A DNA stretch of 64,000 nucleotides, from assembly GCA_963204835.1 (NCBI GenBank), contig CAUJHJ010000019.1:1-64000 (forward strand), in the 5' to 3' direction. The stretch's first letter is position 1, and every line of letters starts with the position of its first letter. The notes under the pieces were generated by a model that saw only the letters and a list, made by a program, of their open reading frames with translations, was not told the origin of the DNA and made no database searches. Position numbers and translations under genes: made by a program. Origin of the DNA: Pseudomonadota bacterium. Its GTDB lineage: Bacteria; Pseudomonadota; Gammaproteobacteria; Steroidobacterales; Steroidobacteraceae. Shown one piece after another: positions 28,401-38,152 of this stretch.

Positions 28401-30272
28401 TCAGGGCCCCGCCGGCGCGGAGGCGCCCTCGGGGAGCAGGCGCGCCTGGCCATCCGCGATCTGCGCCCATACGAGCTCGCGGCGCACTCGCCGGTTGTCG
28501 TCGAAATGAAGCTTGCCGGTGAGGCCGTCGATGCTGGCGGCGCCGCCCGACGGCAGTGCGACCGCCAGCTGCAAGGCGTCGTAGCCGAACGCGAAGAGCT
28601 TGCCGCGGGCGGTGCCTTCCTCGCCCCAGGCGGCGCGCAGGGCGTCGTGCACCTGGGTCGAGCGCGGCCCGACATCAAACACCCAGGGCATATCCGGGAA
28701 GATCAGTCCGTCGAGGTCCCGGTTGGCGCTCGCATCCGGCGCGTAGGCGTCGGAGGTCGAATAGGTCGGCAGGTCGCCCGCGTAATGGAAGCGCAGTTGC
28801 GGTCGCAGCAGGCGCGCGGCCTGCGGTGAGGTGCTGGGCGCGAAGATGAACTGGATGTCGCCGCGCCGGCGTGGCTGGAACGCGAGCTTGCGGCCGAGGA
28901 GGTTCTCGAGGCGGCGATGGCGTGCCTTGCTCGCATCGAGGCGCAACAGTTCGGTGATGGTCACCGAGTAATCGTTCTCCGCGGGAAAGTAGCTGGCGGA
29001 GCCCGCGAGGCTGCCGCCAGCGGCCTGCAGCGCTTCGCTGAAGGCGGCGAGGACGCGCGTGCCCCAGTCGCCGGCCGGCACGAGCGCGACGCCGCGGGTG
29101 AGCCCGAGGGCAACGAGCCGTTCCGCGATCGAGCGCGCTTCGTTCTCCGGCGAGAGCGCGAACTGGTAGAAGTGCTCGGGAGCGGCTTCGCCGGCGCCGA
29201 GGAAATTGAGGGCGAGGACCGGCGGCCGGGGCCCGCCGTACTGTGCGGCATCCACCACGGCCTCGCGCAGCAGCGGCCCGACGATCACCGTGGCCCCGGC
29301 ATCCCCGGCACGCGCGATCGCATCGGGGACGCTCATGCTGGCCGTGTCATACACGCGCACGCGCGGCCGCGAACCGGCGGGCGACTGGTACCAGGCCGTG
29401 AAGAAGCCGTCGCGCACCTGGGAAGCTGCGCCGGCGAGCCGGCCCGATACCGGCAACAACAGGGCGATGTGCGCGGCGCGCTCCGCCGGACGCTGCGTTC
29501 CCGCCAGCTCGACGTCGGTGCGCAGGACGTCGTATGCGGGGTGCGCGGGATAGCGGCTCCGCCAGCCCTGGATCGCGGACGCCACGGCACCCGGCTGGGT
29601 GGCAGCCAGCGCGGCGATCGGACCGAGCTCGAGCCAGCCGCGCACGATCGGGTCGAATTCGGCGGCAGGTGCGAGCCTCGCGCCCTGTTCCGCGGCAGTT
29701 CGCAGCGCCGCCAGCAGGCCGCTGCGATTCGCGAACCGCGCCTGCGGTGTCGGGAGGAACGGCTCGCGCGCCAGCGCCGCGCGTACGCCTTCCGCGTAGC
29801 GACCCGTCGCGAATGCGGCTTCGCCGCGCACTTCGAAGTAGCGCGCCGCGGGCGGTCCGGCCGAGGGCAGCGGCAGGGCGGCGATTTCCGCCCACGCGCG
29901 CGCCGCGTCGCCGCGCGCCAGCCGCAGCTCGACGCCGATGAGCTTCGCCTCGAACCCGAGGGCCGGATCGGCCGTGCCCTGCGCCGCCGTGAGCGCGCGT
30001 CCGGCCTCGTCGGGCTGGCCCGCGGCGAGCCATTCGCGCGCCGCGCGCAGCCGCAGGCTGTCCGCTGCGCTGCCCGTTGCGGCTGCCGCCAGCGCCTCGA
30101 AGGCGCGCGCCGCATCGGGGTGGCGCCCGCCCTGCGCGAGCTGCTCGGCGCGCTCCATCGAGGGTGCGGGCGTCGCCCGTGGTCCGCTCGCCGTGCAGGC
30201 GCCGAGCACGAAGGCGGCGATCGCAAGCAGGGCCGCGTGGCGGGCGCAGTCGGTCGTCCGGGGAACCCACAT
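28401..30272 (-). CDS. lpoA: penicillin-binding protein activator LpoA
   Basis: LpoA is an outer-membrane lipoprotein that spans the periplasm and activates the bifunctional synthase PBP1a. The 623-residue protein has a lipoprotein signal (VLGAC, Cys26), an N-terminal TPR-like helical domain and a C-terminal periplasmic-binding-protein-like domain starting near AAHIALLLPVSGRLAGAASQVRDGF. Length is usual for the family. A TATAAT promoter lies 54 bp upstream of the ATG, within the first codons of divergent rsmI. Confidence 0.93.
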   Translation of the reverse strand: MWVPRTTDCARHAALLAIAAFVLGACTASGPRATPAPSMERAEQLAQGGRHPDAARAFEALAAAATGSAADSLRLRAAREWLAAGQPDEAGRALTAAQGTADPALGFEAKLIGVELRLARGDAARAWAEIAALPLPSAGPPAARYFEVRGEAAFATGRYAEGVRAALAREPFLPTPQARFANRSGLLAALRTAAEQGARLAPAAEFDPIVRGWLELGPIAALAATQPGAVASAIQGWRSRYPAHPAYDVLRTDVELAGTQRPAERAAHIALLLPVSGRLAGAASQVRDGFFTAWYQSPAGSRPRVRVYDTASMSVPDAIARAGDAGATVIVGPLLREAVVDAAQYGGPRPPVLALNFLGAGEAAPEHFYQFALSPENEARSIAERLVALGLTRGVALVPAGDWGTRVLAAFSEALQAAGGSLAGSASYFPAENDYSVTITELLRLDASKARHRRLENLLGRKLAFQPRRRGDIQFIFAPSTSPQAARLLRPQLRFHYAGDLPTYSTSDAYAPDASANRDLDGLIFPDMPWVFDVGPRSTQVHDALRAAWGEEGTARGKLFAFGYDALQLAVALPSGGAASIDGLTGKLHFDDNRRVRRELVWAQIADGQARLLPEGASAPAGP

Positions 30273-30325
30273 GTGTTGCTTCGCTCTTGGTCGGGCGGCA
30301 CGATGCCGGGGGTGGTGTCCGGGAG

Positions 30326-30353
30326 ATTATAGTGGGTACAACCGCAGGCCGAA
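30326..30353 (-). promoter_or_regulatory. predicted lpoA promoter
   Basis: On the minus strand TTCGGC, a 16-nt spacer and TATAAT lie upstream of lpoA, with the start expected near 30319. The element overlaps the GTG and first codons of rsmI. Its layout matches the metK promoter. Confidence 0.45.
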
Positions 30354-31195
30354 TCGACGTGATCGCCACGCCCATCGGCAATCTCGGCGACCTCTCGCCG
30401 CGTGCGCGCGATGCGCTCGCGCAGGCCGACCTGGTCGCCGCGGAGGACACGCGCCGCACGGTGCAGCTGCTCGCCGCGATGGGCCTGTCGCGGCCCGTCA
30501 CGTCGCTGCATGAACACAACGAATCCGCGCGCATCGGCGAGCTCATGGCGCGGCTCGAGGCCGGCGCCGTGATCGCGCTGGTGAGCGATGCGGGCACGCC
30601 GCTGCTGTCCGACCCGGGCTACGAACTGGTGCGCGCGGCGCGTGCGGCGGGCCACGAGGTGCGCGCCGTGCCCGGCCCTTCGGCCATCACCGCCGCGCTC
30701 AGCATCGCCGGCATCCCGACGGCGCGCTTCTGCTTCGAGGGCTTCCTGCCGGCGCGCGGCCGCGAGCGCCGCGAGCGCCTCGCCCAGCTCGCGCACGAGC
30801 CGCGCACGCTCGTGTTCTTCGAGGCCCCGCATCGCATCCAGGAAAGCCTTGCCGACATCACCGCGGCCTTCGGCGCGGAGCGCGAGGCGGCGCTCGGCCG
30901 CGAGCTCACCAAGGCCTTCGAGAGCGTGTATCGCGGGACGCTCGCCGGGCTGTCGCAGCGCGCGCGCGATGACGCGAACGTTGCCCGTGGCGAGATCACG
31001 CTGGTCGTCGCGGGGGCGCCGGACGTGGCGGCGAGTGCCGTGGCGCCGGCCGAACTCGGCCGCATCGTGGCGCTGCTCGCGAAAGAGCTGCCGCCGAGCA
31101 AGGCCGCGTCGCTGGCCGCCCAGATCACCGGCGCGCGGCGCAGCGATGCCTATGACGTCGCGGTCCGCCTCGCGGGAGGTGTATCCTCGCGCGCG

Positions 31196-31210
<15 letters not shown>
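30332..31210 (+). CDS. rsmI: 16S rRNA 2'-O-ribose C1402 methyltransferase
   Basis: RsmI methylates the ribose of 16S rRNA C1402 in the ribosomal P-site region, using S-adenosylmethionine. The 292-residue tetrapyrrole-methylase-fold protein shows GRIDVIATPIGNLGDLSPRA, AEDTRRT, VSDAGTPLLSDPGYELV and PGPSAITAALSIAG. GTG 30332 is chosen because GGGAG lies 6 nt upstream and no other in-frame start fits. Its last codons overlap the 5' end of RNase P RNA. Confidence 0.95.
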
Positions 31211-31560
<350 letters not shown>

Positions 31561-31636
31561 AACTACTGTATAAGCTTCAGCGCCCAAGCCCCTGATAGCT
31601 AAGCGGTCGGCGCGCCCGAGCCACCTCCCGGGAGGC

Positions 31637-31675
31637 GCCGGACGAACGTAAGTTCTTGTCGGCCCGCGACTTTTT
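31637..31675 (+). terminator. probable terminator of rnpB
   Basis: An imperfect hairpin pairs GCC(G)GACGAAC (31637-31647) with GTTC..GTCGGC (31652-31663). A TTTTT run follows at 31671-31675 after a short GC stretch. It lies about 80 bp past the mature rnpB end and just before the mraZ promoter, where a terminator is expected. Confidence 0.4.
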
Positions 31676-31688
31676 CCCTCGATTCGCG

Positions 31689-31717
31689 TTGACAGTGCCC
31701 GGGCGCATTCCTATAGT
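31689..31717 (+). promoter_or_regulatory. mraZ / dcw cluster promoter
   Basis: A perfect TTGACA (31689-31694), a 17-nt spacer and TATAGT (31712-31717) form the strongest sigma-70 promoter in the window. Transcription should begin near 31724 and drive mraZ, rsmH, ftsL, ftsI and the cluster beyond. Confidence 0.8.
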
Positions 31718-31725
31718 GGCGCCAA

Positions 31726-31750
31726 GTGGGAGAAAGTGGGGAGAAATGGG
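31726..31750 (+). promoter_or_regulatory. MraZ operator (GTGGG direct repeats)
   Basis: GTGGG occurs at 31726-31730 and 31736-31740, and ATGGG at 31746-31750, giving three repeats at exact 10-bp intervals just after the predicted start site. Known MraZ proteins bind such tandem GTGGG-like repeats at their own promoters. Autoregulation of the cluster is the likely role. Confidence 0.75.
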
Positions 31751-31771
31751 TTCCTTCGGGGCCCATCGAGC

Positions 31772-32224
31772 ATGTTCCGCGGTGCAACAAAAGTGACGCT
31801 CGACGACAAGGGCCGGATGGCGCTGCCCACCCGGTATCGGGCGGCCATTGCCGAGCGGTGCGAGGGGCACCTCATCGTCACCGTGGACCGCGACCAGTGC
31901 CTCCTCGTCTATCCGCTGCCCGACTGGGAGCAGATCGAACGCAAGTTGATGAGCCTGCCGAGCCTGCATGCGCAGGCGCGAAGGCTCCAGCGACTGATGG
32001 TGGGTCATGCCACCGATCTCGAACTGGACGGGCACGGGCGCTTCCTGCTGCCGCCGGAGCTGCGCGAGTTTGCAGCGCTCACGCGGCACGCGATGTTGGT
32101 GGGGCAGGGCAATCGCTTCGAGCTGTGGGACGAAGCGCGGTGGAACGAGCGGCGCGACGCATGGCTCGCGCACGAAGAGGCAGTGACGGACCTGCCGGCG
32201 GAGCTCGATTCGCTGTCGCTCTGA
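31772..32224 (+). CDS. mraZ: transcriptional regulator MraZ
   Basis: MraZ is an oligomeric AbrB-like DNA-binding protein that controls the division and cell-wall cluster. The 150-residue protein has both SpoVT/AbrB-like repeats, VTLDDKGRMALPTRYR and LELDGHGRFLLPPELR, each with the DxxGR core. The ATG at 31772 gives MFRGATKVTLD. The GTGGG operator lies 22-46 bp upstream. Confidence 0.96.
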   Translation: MFRGATKVTLDDKGRMALPTRYRAAIAERCEGHLIVTVDRDQCLLVYPLPDWEQIERKLMSLPSLHAQARRLQRLMVGHATDLELDGHGRFLLPPELREFAALTRHAMLVGQGNRFELWDEARWNERRDAWLAHEEAVTDLPAELDSLSL

Positions 32225-32285
32225 TTGGCGGGGCATTTTGACGGGGAAGGAGGCGGACGCGGACCGCTTCAGGGGGCCGGGCGCG

Positions 32286-33209
32286 ATGGATGAGCACAAA
32301 GCGGTGCTTGTCGACGAAGTGCTGGCTGGACTCGACCCGAAGGCGGACGGTCTTTACATCGATGCGACGTTCGGGCGCGGCGGGCACACGGCACGGATAC
32401 TCGAAACCCTGGGTGGAGAAGGGCGCGTGCTCGCGCTCGACCGCGACCCGGAGGCCGTCGCAGCGGGCCGCCTGCGCTTTGCGTCCGAAATGCGGCTTGC
32501 GCTCGTCCAGGCGGCATTTGCCGATCTTCGGCAGGTCGTGCACGACCACGCGGGCGGCCGGCCGGTTGCGGGCGTGCTCTTCGATCTCGGCGTGTCCTCG
32601 CCGCAGCTCGACCAAGCCGCACGCGGCTTCAGCTTCGCGAAGGACGGTCCGCTCGACATGCGCATGGATCCGGCACGCGGCGAGCCTGTCGCGGCGTGGC
32701 TGGCGCGTGCGCCAGTCGATGAAATGCGCGAAGTGATCGCCACCCTCGGCGAAGAGCGCTTCGCACGCCGCGTCGCGGAGGCGATCGCCGCCGCGCGCCA
32801 GCGCGCGCCGATCGAGCGCACGCGCCAGCTTGCGGAGATCGTCGCCGGCGCGGTGCGCACCCGCGACGGCAAGCATCCGGCGACGCGCACTTTCCAGGCG
32901 CTGCGCATTCACGTGAATGACGAACTCGGCCAGTTGCGTCGCGGCCTCGAGGCCGCCGCCGGCCTGCTGGCGCCGCACGGCCGGCTCGCCGTGATCGCCT
33001 TCCATTCGCTCGAGGATCGCCTGGTCAAGGATTTCCTGCGGCGCGAATCGAGCATCGACCCGGTCCTCGCGAAGCTGCCCGTGACGCCGCCCCACGCGGT
33101 GCCGCGCCTGCGCCTCGTCGGCGCCAGGCGCAAGGCCGGCGACGCCGAGGTGGCCGCCAATCCGCGTGCCCGCAGCGCCGTGCTGCGGGTCGCCGAGCGC
33201 GTCGCGTGA
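32286..33209 (+). CDS. rsmH: 16S rRNA N4-cytosine-1402 methyltransferase
   Basis: RsmH methylates N4 of 16S rRNA C1402, the base on which RsmI acts at the ribose. The 307-residue protein starts MDEHKAVLVDEVLAGL and contains the SAM loop YIDATFGRGGHT, GVLFDLGVSSPQLDQAARGFSF, and IAFHSLEDRLVK. A TTG at 32238 would extend it by 16 unlike residues. It overlaps ftsL by 4 bp. Confidence 0.96.
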   Translation: MDEHKAVLVDEVLAGLDPKADGLYIDATFGRGGHTARILETLGGEGRVLALDRDPEAVAAGRLRFASEMRLALVQAAFADLRQVVHDHAGGRPVAGVLFDLGVSSPQLDQAARGFSFAKDGPLDMRMDPARGEPVAAWLARAPVDEMREVIATLGEERFARRVAEAIAAARQRAPIERTRQLAEIVAGAVRTRDGKHPATRTFQALRIHVNDELGQLRRGLEAAAGLLAPHGRLAVIAFHSLEDRLVKDFLRRESSIDPVLAKLPVTPPHAVPRLRLVGARRKAGDAEVAANPRARSAVLRVAERVA

Positions 33210-33490
33210 CGGGCCCGTCGCGCAAGGCGGTCCTGCTCGCCGTGCCGCTGCTCTGGGTGCTCGCGCTCGGATCGGCGGCGGGCGCGATCTGGGCGAAACA
33301 TCGCTCGCGCCAGCTCTTCATCGAGCTCGAGCGGCTCAATGCCGCGCGCGACGAACTCGAAGTCGAGTGGGGCCAGCTGCAGCTCGAGCAGAGCGCCTGG
33401 TCGACGCACGCCTTCGTCGAGAATGTCGCGCGCGCGCGCCTGCATATGGCGACGCCCGCGCCGCAGGACATCGAGATCGTGCGGCCATGA
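33206..33490 (+). CDS. ftsL: cell division protein FtsL
   Basis: FtsL is a small bitopic protein that joins FtsB and FtsQ and helps activate FtsWI. The 94-residue protein has a short cytoplasmic N-terminus, one membrane helix (AVLLAVPLLWVLALGSAAGAIWA) and a periplasmic leucine-zipper coiled coil (FIELERLNAARDELEVEWGQLQLEQ). The GTG start overlaps the rsmH stop as GTGA, and its stop overlaps ftsI. The identification rests on topology, length and position. Confidence 0.93.
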   Translation: MTGPSRKAVLLAVPLLWVLALGSAAGAIWAKHRSRQLFIELERLNAARDELEVEWGQLQLEQSAWSTHAFVENVARARLHMATPAPQDIEIVRP

Positions 33491-35271
33491 TGCGCGACCG
33501 GCGCGGCAAGGAGCGGGGACGCGGCGGGCGGCGCCAGGGCGGCGGCGAGTCGACGCCGCGCTCGTTCCGCATCCGTTCGCTCACCTTGTTCGGCGTGCTG
33601 GTCGCGGCGGCCGCCGGCCTGCTGTGGCGCGCGGTCGACCTGCAGCTCATGGACCACGGCTTCCTCGCGAGCCAGGGCGATGCCCGCTACTCGCGCGTCG
33701 CGGCCATCGCGGCCCATCGGGGCACGGTGACCGACCGCTACGGCGAGCCGGTCGCGGTCAGCACCCCGGTCGATTCCGTGTGGGTGAACCCGAAGGAGCT
33801 CGCGCTCGCGACCGACCAGCTGCCGCGGCTCGCGAAGGCCCTCAAGCTCGACAAGAACGACCTCGCGCGCCGCGTCACCTCGAACCTCGATCGCGAGTTC
33901 CTCTACCTGCGTCGCCACATGCGCCCCGCCGATGCCGCGCGCATCAAGGCGCTCGGCGTCCCTGGCGTGTACCTCGTGCGCGAATACCGCCGCTACTATC
34001 CGTCGGGCGAGGTCGTCGGCCACCTGCTCGGCTTCACGAGCGTCGACGACACGGGCCAGGAAGGGCTCGAGCTCGCCTTCGACCACTGGCTCGCGGGCGA
34101 GGACGGCGCCAAGCGCGTGATCCAGGACCGCTACGGCCGCGTCGTGCAGGACGTGGAGAGCATCCGGCCGGTGCGACCGGGCCGCGACCTCGTGCTGTCG
34201 ATCGACCTGCGCATCCAGTACCTCGCCTATCGGGAGCTGAAGGCCGCGATCCGCGAACAGCGCGCCAAGTCGGGCTCGGTGATCGTGCTCGACGTCGACT
34301 CCGGCGAAGTGCTCGCGATGGTGAACCAGCCGGCCTACAACCCGAACGACCGCGACCAGATCAATGCGCGCAGCTACCGCAACCGCGCCGCGACCGACAT
34401 CCTCGAGCCGGGCTCGTCGATCAAGCCGTTCGTGATCGCGGCGGCGCTCTCGTCGGGCAAGTACAACGAGCGCAGCATCGTCGACACCTCGCCGGGATTC
34501 ATCCGCGTGGGCGCAAAGCCGATCGAGGACAAGCACAACCTCGGCCGCATCGACCTCGCGACGATCCTCGCCAAGAGCTCGAACGTCGGCATGACGCATG
34601 TCGCGCTCTCGCTCGATCCCGAGCAGTTGTGGGGCACGCTGACGCGGCTCGGCTTCGGGCAGGTGACGACGAGCGGCTACCCGGGCGAATCGGCGGGCCT
34701 GCTGCCGCACTGGTCGCACTGGCGACCGATCGGCATCGCGACGATGTCGTATGGCTACGGGCTTTCGGTGACGCCACTGCAGCTCGCGCACGCCTACGCG
34801 ACGATCGGTGCCGGCGGCATGTCGCGGCCGGTCTCCTTCCTGCGCGTCGACGCGGCACCCGTCGGAGATCGCGTGCTCGACGAGCGCGTGTCGCGCGAGC
34901 TCGTGCACATGCTCGAGTCCGTCGTGTCGCCCGACGGCACCGGCCTGCGCGCGGCGATCCCGGGCTATCGCGTCGCAGGCAAGACCGGCACGGCCTGGAA
35001 ATCGAATGCGGGCGGCTACTCGACCGACCGGTACATGGCGGTGTTCGGCGGGGTCGCGCCGGCCACCCATCCGCGGCTCGCGGCCGTCGTGATCATCGAC
35101 GAGCCGGGCGCCGGCAAATTCTACGGCGGCGACGTCGCCGCGCCCGTGTTCTCCCGCGTGGTCGGCGGGGCGTTGCGGCTGATGGCCGTCGCGCCGGACG
35201 CGGCGATCGACGAGTCCGGTGCGCCGACCGGCAATCCGGCGCCGGCTCGACAACAGGTGGCGCTGCGATGA
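33487..35271 (+). CDS. ftsI: division transpeptidase FtsI (PBP3)
   Basis: FtsI is the class B penicillin-binding protein that cross-links septal peptidoglycan with FtsW. The 594-residue protein has a basic cytoplasmic tail, one membrane helix (LTLFGVLVAAAAGLLWRAVDL), the pedestal domain, and a transpeptidase domain. Catalytic motifs are SSIK (Ser310, Lys313), SSN in AKSSNVGM and KTGT in VAGKTGTAW. The start overlaps ftsL by ATGA, and the end overlaps murE by 4 bp. Confidence 0.97.
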   Translation: MMRDRRGKERGRGGRRQGGGESTPRSFRIRSLTLFGVLVAAAAGLLWRAVDLQLMDHGFLASQGDARYSRVAAIAAHRGTVTDRYGEPVAVSTPVDSVWVNPKELALATDQLPRLAKALKLDKNDLARRVTSNLDREFLYLRRHMRPADAARIKALGVPGVYLVREYRRYYPSGEVVGHLLGFTSVDDTGQEGLELAFDHWLAGEDGAKRVIQDRYGRVVQDVESIRPVRPGRDLVLSIDLRIQYLAYRELKAAIREQRAKSGSVIVLDVDSGEVLAMVNQPAYNPNDRDQINARSYRNRAATDILEPGSSIKPFVIAAALSSGKYNERSIVDTSPGFIRVGAKPIEDKHNLGRIDLATILAKSSNVGMTHVALSLDPEQLWGTLTRLGFGQVTTSGYPGESAGLLPHWSHWRPIGIATMSYGYGLSVTPLQLAHAYATIGAGGMSRPVSFLRVDAAPVGDRVLDERVSRELVHMLESVVSPDGTGLRAAIPGYRVAGKTGTAWKSNAGGYSTDRYMAVFGGVAPATHPRLAAVVIIDEPGAGKFYGGDVAAPVFSRVVGGALRLMAVAPDAAIDESGAPTGNPAPARQQVALR

Positions 35272-36779
35272 TGCGCGCCTCCCTCACGCCACCGCGTGCG
35301 CTCGCGGAGCTGCTGCCCGAAATGAGCGGTGTTCCAGTGCAGCTCGAAGTGACCGATCTCACCGTGTCGAGCGCCGAAGTGCGCCCGGGCGGCGCCTTCC
35401 TCGCCTGTGCCGGCAGAAGGACGCATGGGCTCGCGCACGCCGCGGAGGCGATCGAGCGCGGTGCGCGCGCGATCCTGTGGGAGCCCGGCGCAGGCGTGCG
35501 CGCACCGGAATTCCCGTCGAACATCTTCGCGCTGCCGGTGCCCGGCCTGCACGCCCAGCTCGGGGCGATCGCCGATCGCTTCTTCGGCGCGCCCTCGGCC
35601 GCGCTCACGCTGGTGGGCATCACCGGGACCAACGGCAAGACGACCACGGCCTGGCTCACGGCGCAGGCGCTCGCCGCCTGCGGGCGGCGCGCGAGCTACA
35701 GCGGCACGCTCGGTTACGGATTTCCGGGCGACCTGCATGCGGCCACGCACACGACGCCCGATGCCATTTCGGTGCAGCGCCAGCTCGCCGCACTGCGCGC
35801 GGTGGCCGCGGATTGCGTCGCAATGGAAGTCTCGTCGCACGCGCTCGACCAGGGGCGCGTGGCCGGCGTGCGATTCCATACCGCCTTGTTCACCAACCTC
35901 ACGCGCGATCACCTCGACTACCACGGCACGATGTCAGCCTACGGCGCCGCGAAGGCCACGTTGTTCGACTGGCCGGCGCTCGCCGCGCGCGTCATCAATG
36001 TCGACGATCCGTTCGGCGCCGGGCTCGCGCAACGCCACCGCGGCTCCGCCGTGCGCCTCACGACCGTCTCGCGACAGGAGCGTGCGAGCGTGCGCGCGAC
36101 CGCGACCCGCGCGACGCCGCGCGGCCTCGAGCTCGACATCGAGACCGACTGGGGCGCCGGCACGCTCGCCACGCGGCTGGTTGGCGACTTCAATGCCGAC
36201 AATGCGCTCGCCGTACTCGCGACGCTGTTGTCGTGGGACGTACCGTTCGCCGCGGCCCGGCGCGCGCTCGGCGAGTGCACGGCACCGTCGGGACGCATGG
36301 AGACCTTCGGCGGCGAGCGGGGCGCGCCGCTTGCGATCGTCGACTATGCCCACACGCCCGATGCCCTCGACAAGGCGCTCGCGGCGGCCCGCGCCCATTG
36401 CGATGGCCGGCTGAGCGTGGTGTTCGGCTGTGGTGGCGACCGCGATCCCGGCAAGCGCCCGCTGATGGGCGCGATCGCGGGCCGGCGGGCCGACCGCATC
36501 TGGATCACCGACGACAACCCGCGCACCGAGAACGCCGCGCTGATCGCCGCCGCGATCGCCGAGGGTGTCGCGGCCGGCCGCGATTGCCGCGTCGAGCATG
36601 ACCGCGCAACGGCCATTCGCAGTGCGCTCAATGCGGCTCAGGCGGGCGATGTCGTGCTGGTGGCTGGCAAGGGACACGAGGACTACCAGGTCGTCGGCCA
36701 CGAGCGCCGTCCGTTCAGCGACCAGGCGATCGTGCGCGCCGCGCTCGCCGGGCGCGCCGTCGCGGAGCCGCGCACATGA
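35268..36779 (+). CDS. murE: UDP-MurNAc-tripeptide synthetase (meso-DAP adding)
   Basis: MurE adds the third residue to UDP-MurNAc-L-Ala-D-Glu in the cytosol. The 503-residue Mur ligase shows P-loop GITGTNGKTTTAW, the carbamylated-Lys region, and VDYAHTPDALDKAL. The specificity motif DNPRTEN contains DNPR, which marks meso-diaminopimelate enzymes. The ATG at 35268 overlaps the ftsI stop. A duplicate ATG follows directly. Confidence 0.97.
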   Translation: MMRASLTPPRALAELLPEMSGVPVQLEVTDLTVSSAEVRPGGAFLACAGRRTHGLAHAAEAIERGARAILWEPGAGVRAPEFPSNIFALPVPGLHAQLGAIADRFFGAPSAALTLVGITGTNGKTTTAWLTAQALAACGRRASYSGTLGYGFPGDLHAATHTTPDAISVQRQLAALRAVAADCVAMEVSSHALDQGRVAGVRFHTALFTNLTRDHLDYHGTMSAYGAAKATLFDWPALAARVINVDDPFGAGLAQRHRGSAVRLTTVSRQERASVRATATRATPRGLELDIETDWGAGTLATRLVGDFNADNALAVLATLLSWDVPFAAARRALGECTAPSGRMETFGGERGAPLAIVDYAHTPDALDKALAAARAHCDGRLSVVFGCGGDRDPGKRPLMGAIAGRRADRIWITDDNPRTENAALIAAAIAEGVAAGRDCRVEHDRATAIRSALNAAQAGDVVLVAGKGHEDYQVVGHERRPFSDQAIVRAALAGRAVAEPRT

Positions 36780-38143
36780 CAGCGACCCGCACGCTCGCGG
36801 GATTCGCCGCCGACTGCGGCGGCACGCTGCACGGCGCCGATCGCGCCTTCAGCGGCATCTCGACCGATACACGCACGCTCGCGGCGGGCGAGGTGTTCGT
36901 CGCGCTGACCGGCCCGCGCTTCGTCGCGAGCGAGTTCGTCGGTGCCGCAGCCGCAGCCGGTGCGGCGGCCGTCGTCATTCCCTCGCGGCAGGATGCGGCG
37001 ATCGCGCAGATCGTGGTGCCCGATACGCTCGCGGCGCTGACGCAGGCCGCCGCCGCCTGGCGCCGCCGTTTCACGCTGCCGCTGATCGGCGTCGCGGGCA
37101 GCAACGGCAAGACGACCGCGAAGGAAATGACCGCCGCGATCCTCGCCGCGGCCGGCCGCTGCCTCGCGACCCGGGGCAATCTCAACAACCATATCGGCGT
37201 GCCGGTGACCCTGCTGCGGCTCGATCCCGTGCACGATTTCGCCGTCATCGAGATCGGCGCCAACCACCCGGGCGAGGTGGCCGCGCTCGCGGAGATCGCC
37301 CGGCCGGACATCGGGCTCGTGACCAATGCGGGCGCCGAGCATCTCGAGGGCTTCGGTTCGCTCGAGGGCGTCGCGCGCGCGGAAGGCGAGTTGTTTGCGG
37401 CGCTCGCGCCGCAGGGCGTTGCCGTCGTGAATGCGGACGACGCGTTCTGCGGCCTGTGGCGCGGCATGACGCGCGCGCGCGTCGTGACCTTCGGCCTCAC
37501 GGCCGAAGCGGATTTCCATGCGCGCGACATCGCAACCGAAGTGACCGCGGAGGGCTTCGCAACGCACTTCACGCTGCGGTCGCCATCGGGCGCCATCGCC
37601 ATCCGCATGCGGCTCGCGGGCCGGCACAACGTCGCCAATGCGCTCGCCGCCGCCGCCGCCGCGATGGCGGCCGGTGCGCGGCTCGAGCAGGTCGCCGCGG
37701 GGCTCGCCTCGATGCGGGCGGTCAAGGGCCGGCTCAACTTCCGCACGACGCGCGCCGGTGCCTGGCTGATCGACGATTCCTACAACGCCAACCCGAGTTC
37801 CATGCGGGCCGGCATCGACGTGCTGGCCGACCTCGACGGCCGCCACTGGCTCGCGATCGGCGACATGGGTGAACTCGGCGAGCACGCGCAGGCGGCGCAT
37901 GTCGAGGTGGGCCGCTACGCGCGCGAGCGTGGCATCGAGCGCCTGTTTGCGACCGGGCCGCTCGCGGCGCTCGCAGTCGAGGCCTTCGGCGCGGGCGGGC
38001 GCTGGTTCCCGGACGCCGAGACCCTGGCGCGCGAGCTCGACGCGGCACTCTCGGAGGGCGTCAGCCTGCTGGTGAAGGGTTCCCGGTCCAATCGCCTCGA
38101 GCGCGTCGTCGATGCGCTCGCCGGCGCGCGTGACGCGGGTTAA
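36776..38143 (+). CDS. murF: UDP-MurNAc-tripeptide--D-Ala-D-Ala ligase
   Basis: MurF attaches D-Ala-D-Ala to complete the UDP-MurNAc-pentapeptide. The 455-residue protein has the N-terminal MurF domain (FSGISTDTRTLAAGEVFVAL), P-loop GVAGSNGKTTAKEM, GNLNNHIGVPVTLL and the C-domain LIDDSYNANPSSMRAGI. It overlaps murE by ATGA and ends 9 bp before mraY. Confidence 0.97.
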   Translation: MTATRTLAGFAADCGGTLHGADRAFSGISTDTRTLAAGEVFVALTGPRFVASEFVGAAAAAGAAAVVIPSRQDAAIAQIVVPDTLAALTQAAAAWRRRFTLPLIGVAGSNGKTTAKEMTAAILAAAGRCLATRGNLNNHIGVPVTLLRLDPVHDFAVIEIGANHPGEVAALAEIARPDIGLVTNAGAEHLEGFGSLEGVARAEGELFAALAPQGVAVVNADDAFCGLWRGMTRARVVTFGLTAEADFHARDIATEVTAEGFATHFTLRSPSGAIAIRMRLAGRHNVANALAAAAAAMAAGARLEQVAAGLASMRAVKGRLNFRTTRAGAWLIDDSYNANPSSMRAGIDVLADLDGRHWLAIGDMGELGEHAQAAHVEVGRYARERGIERLFATGPLAALAVEAFGAGGRWFPDAETLARELDAALSEGVSLLVKGSRSNRLERVVDALAGARDAG

Positions 38144-38152
38144 GGGGGGAAG

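Noticed and set aside
33339-36779. Very long plus-strand frame running through ftsL and ftsI into murE
   Set aside because: Only the part from 35268 onward (murE) has recognisable motifs. The upstream part is a shifted frame of ftsI with Arg/Pro/Ala-rich text.
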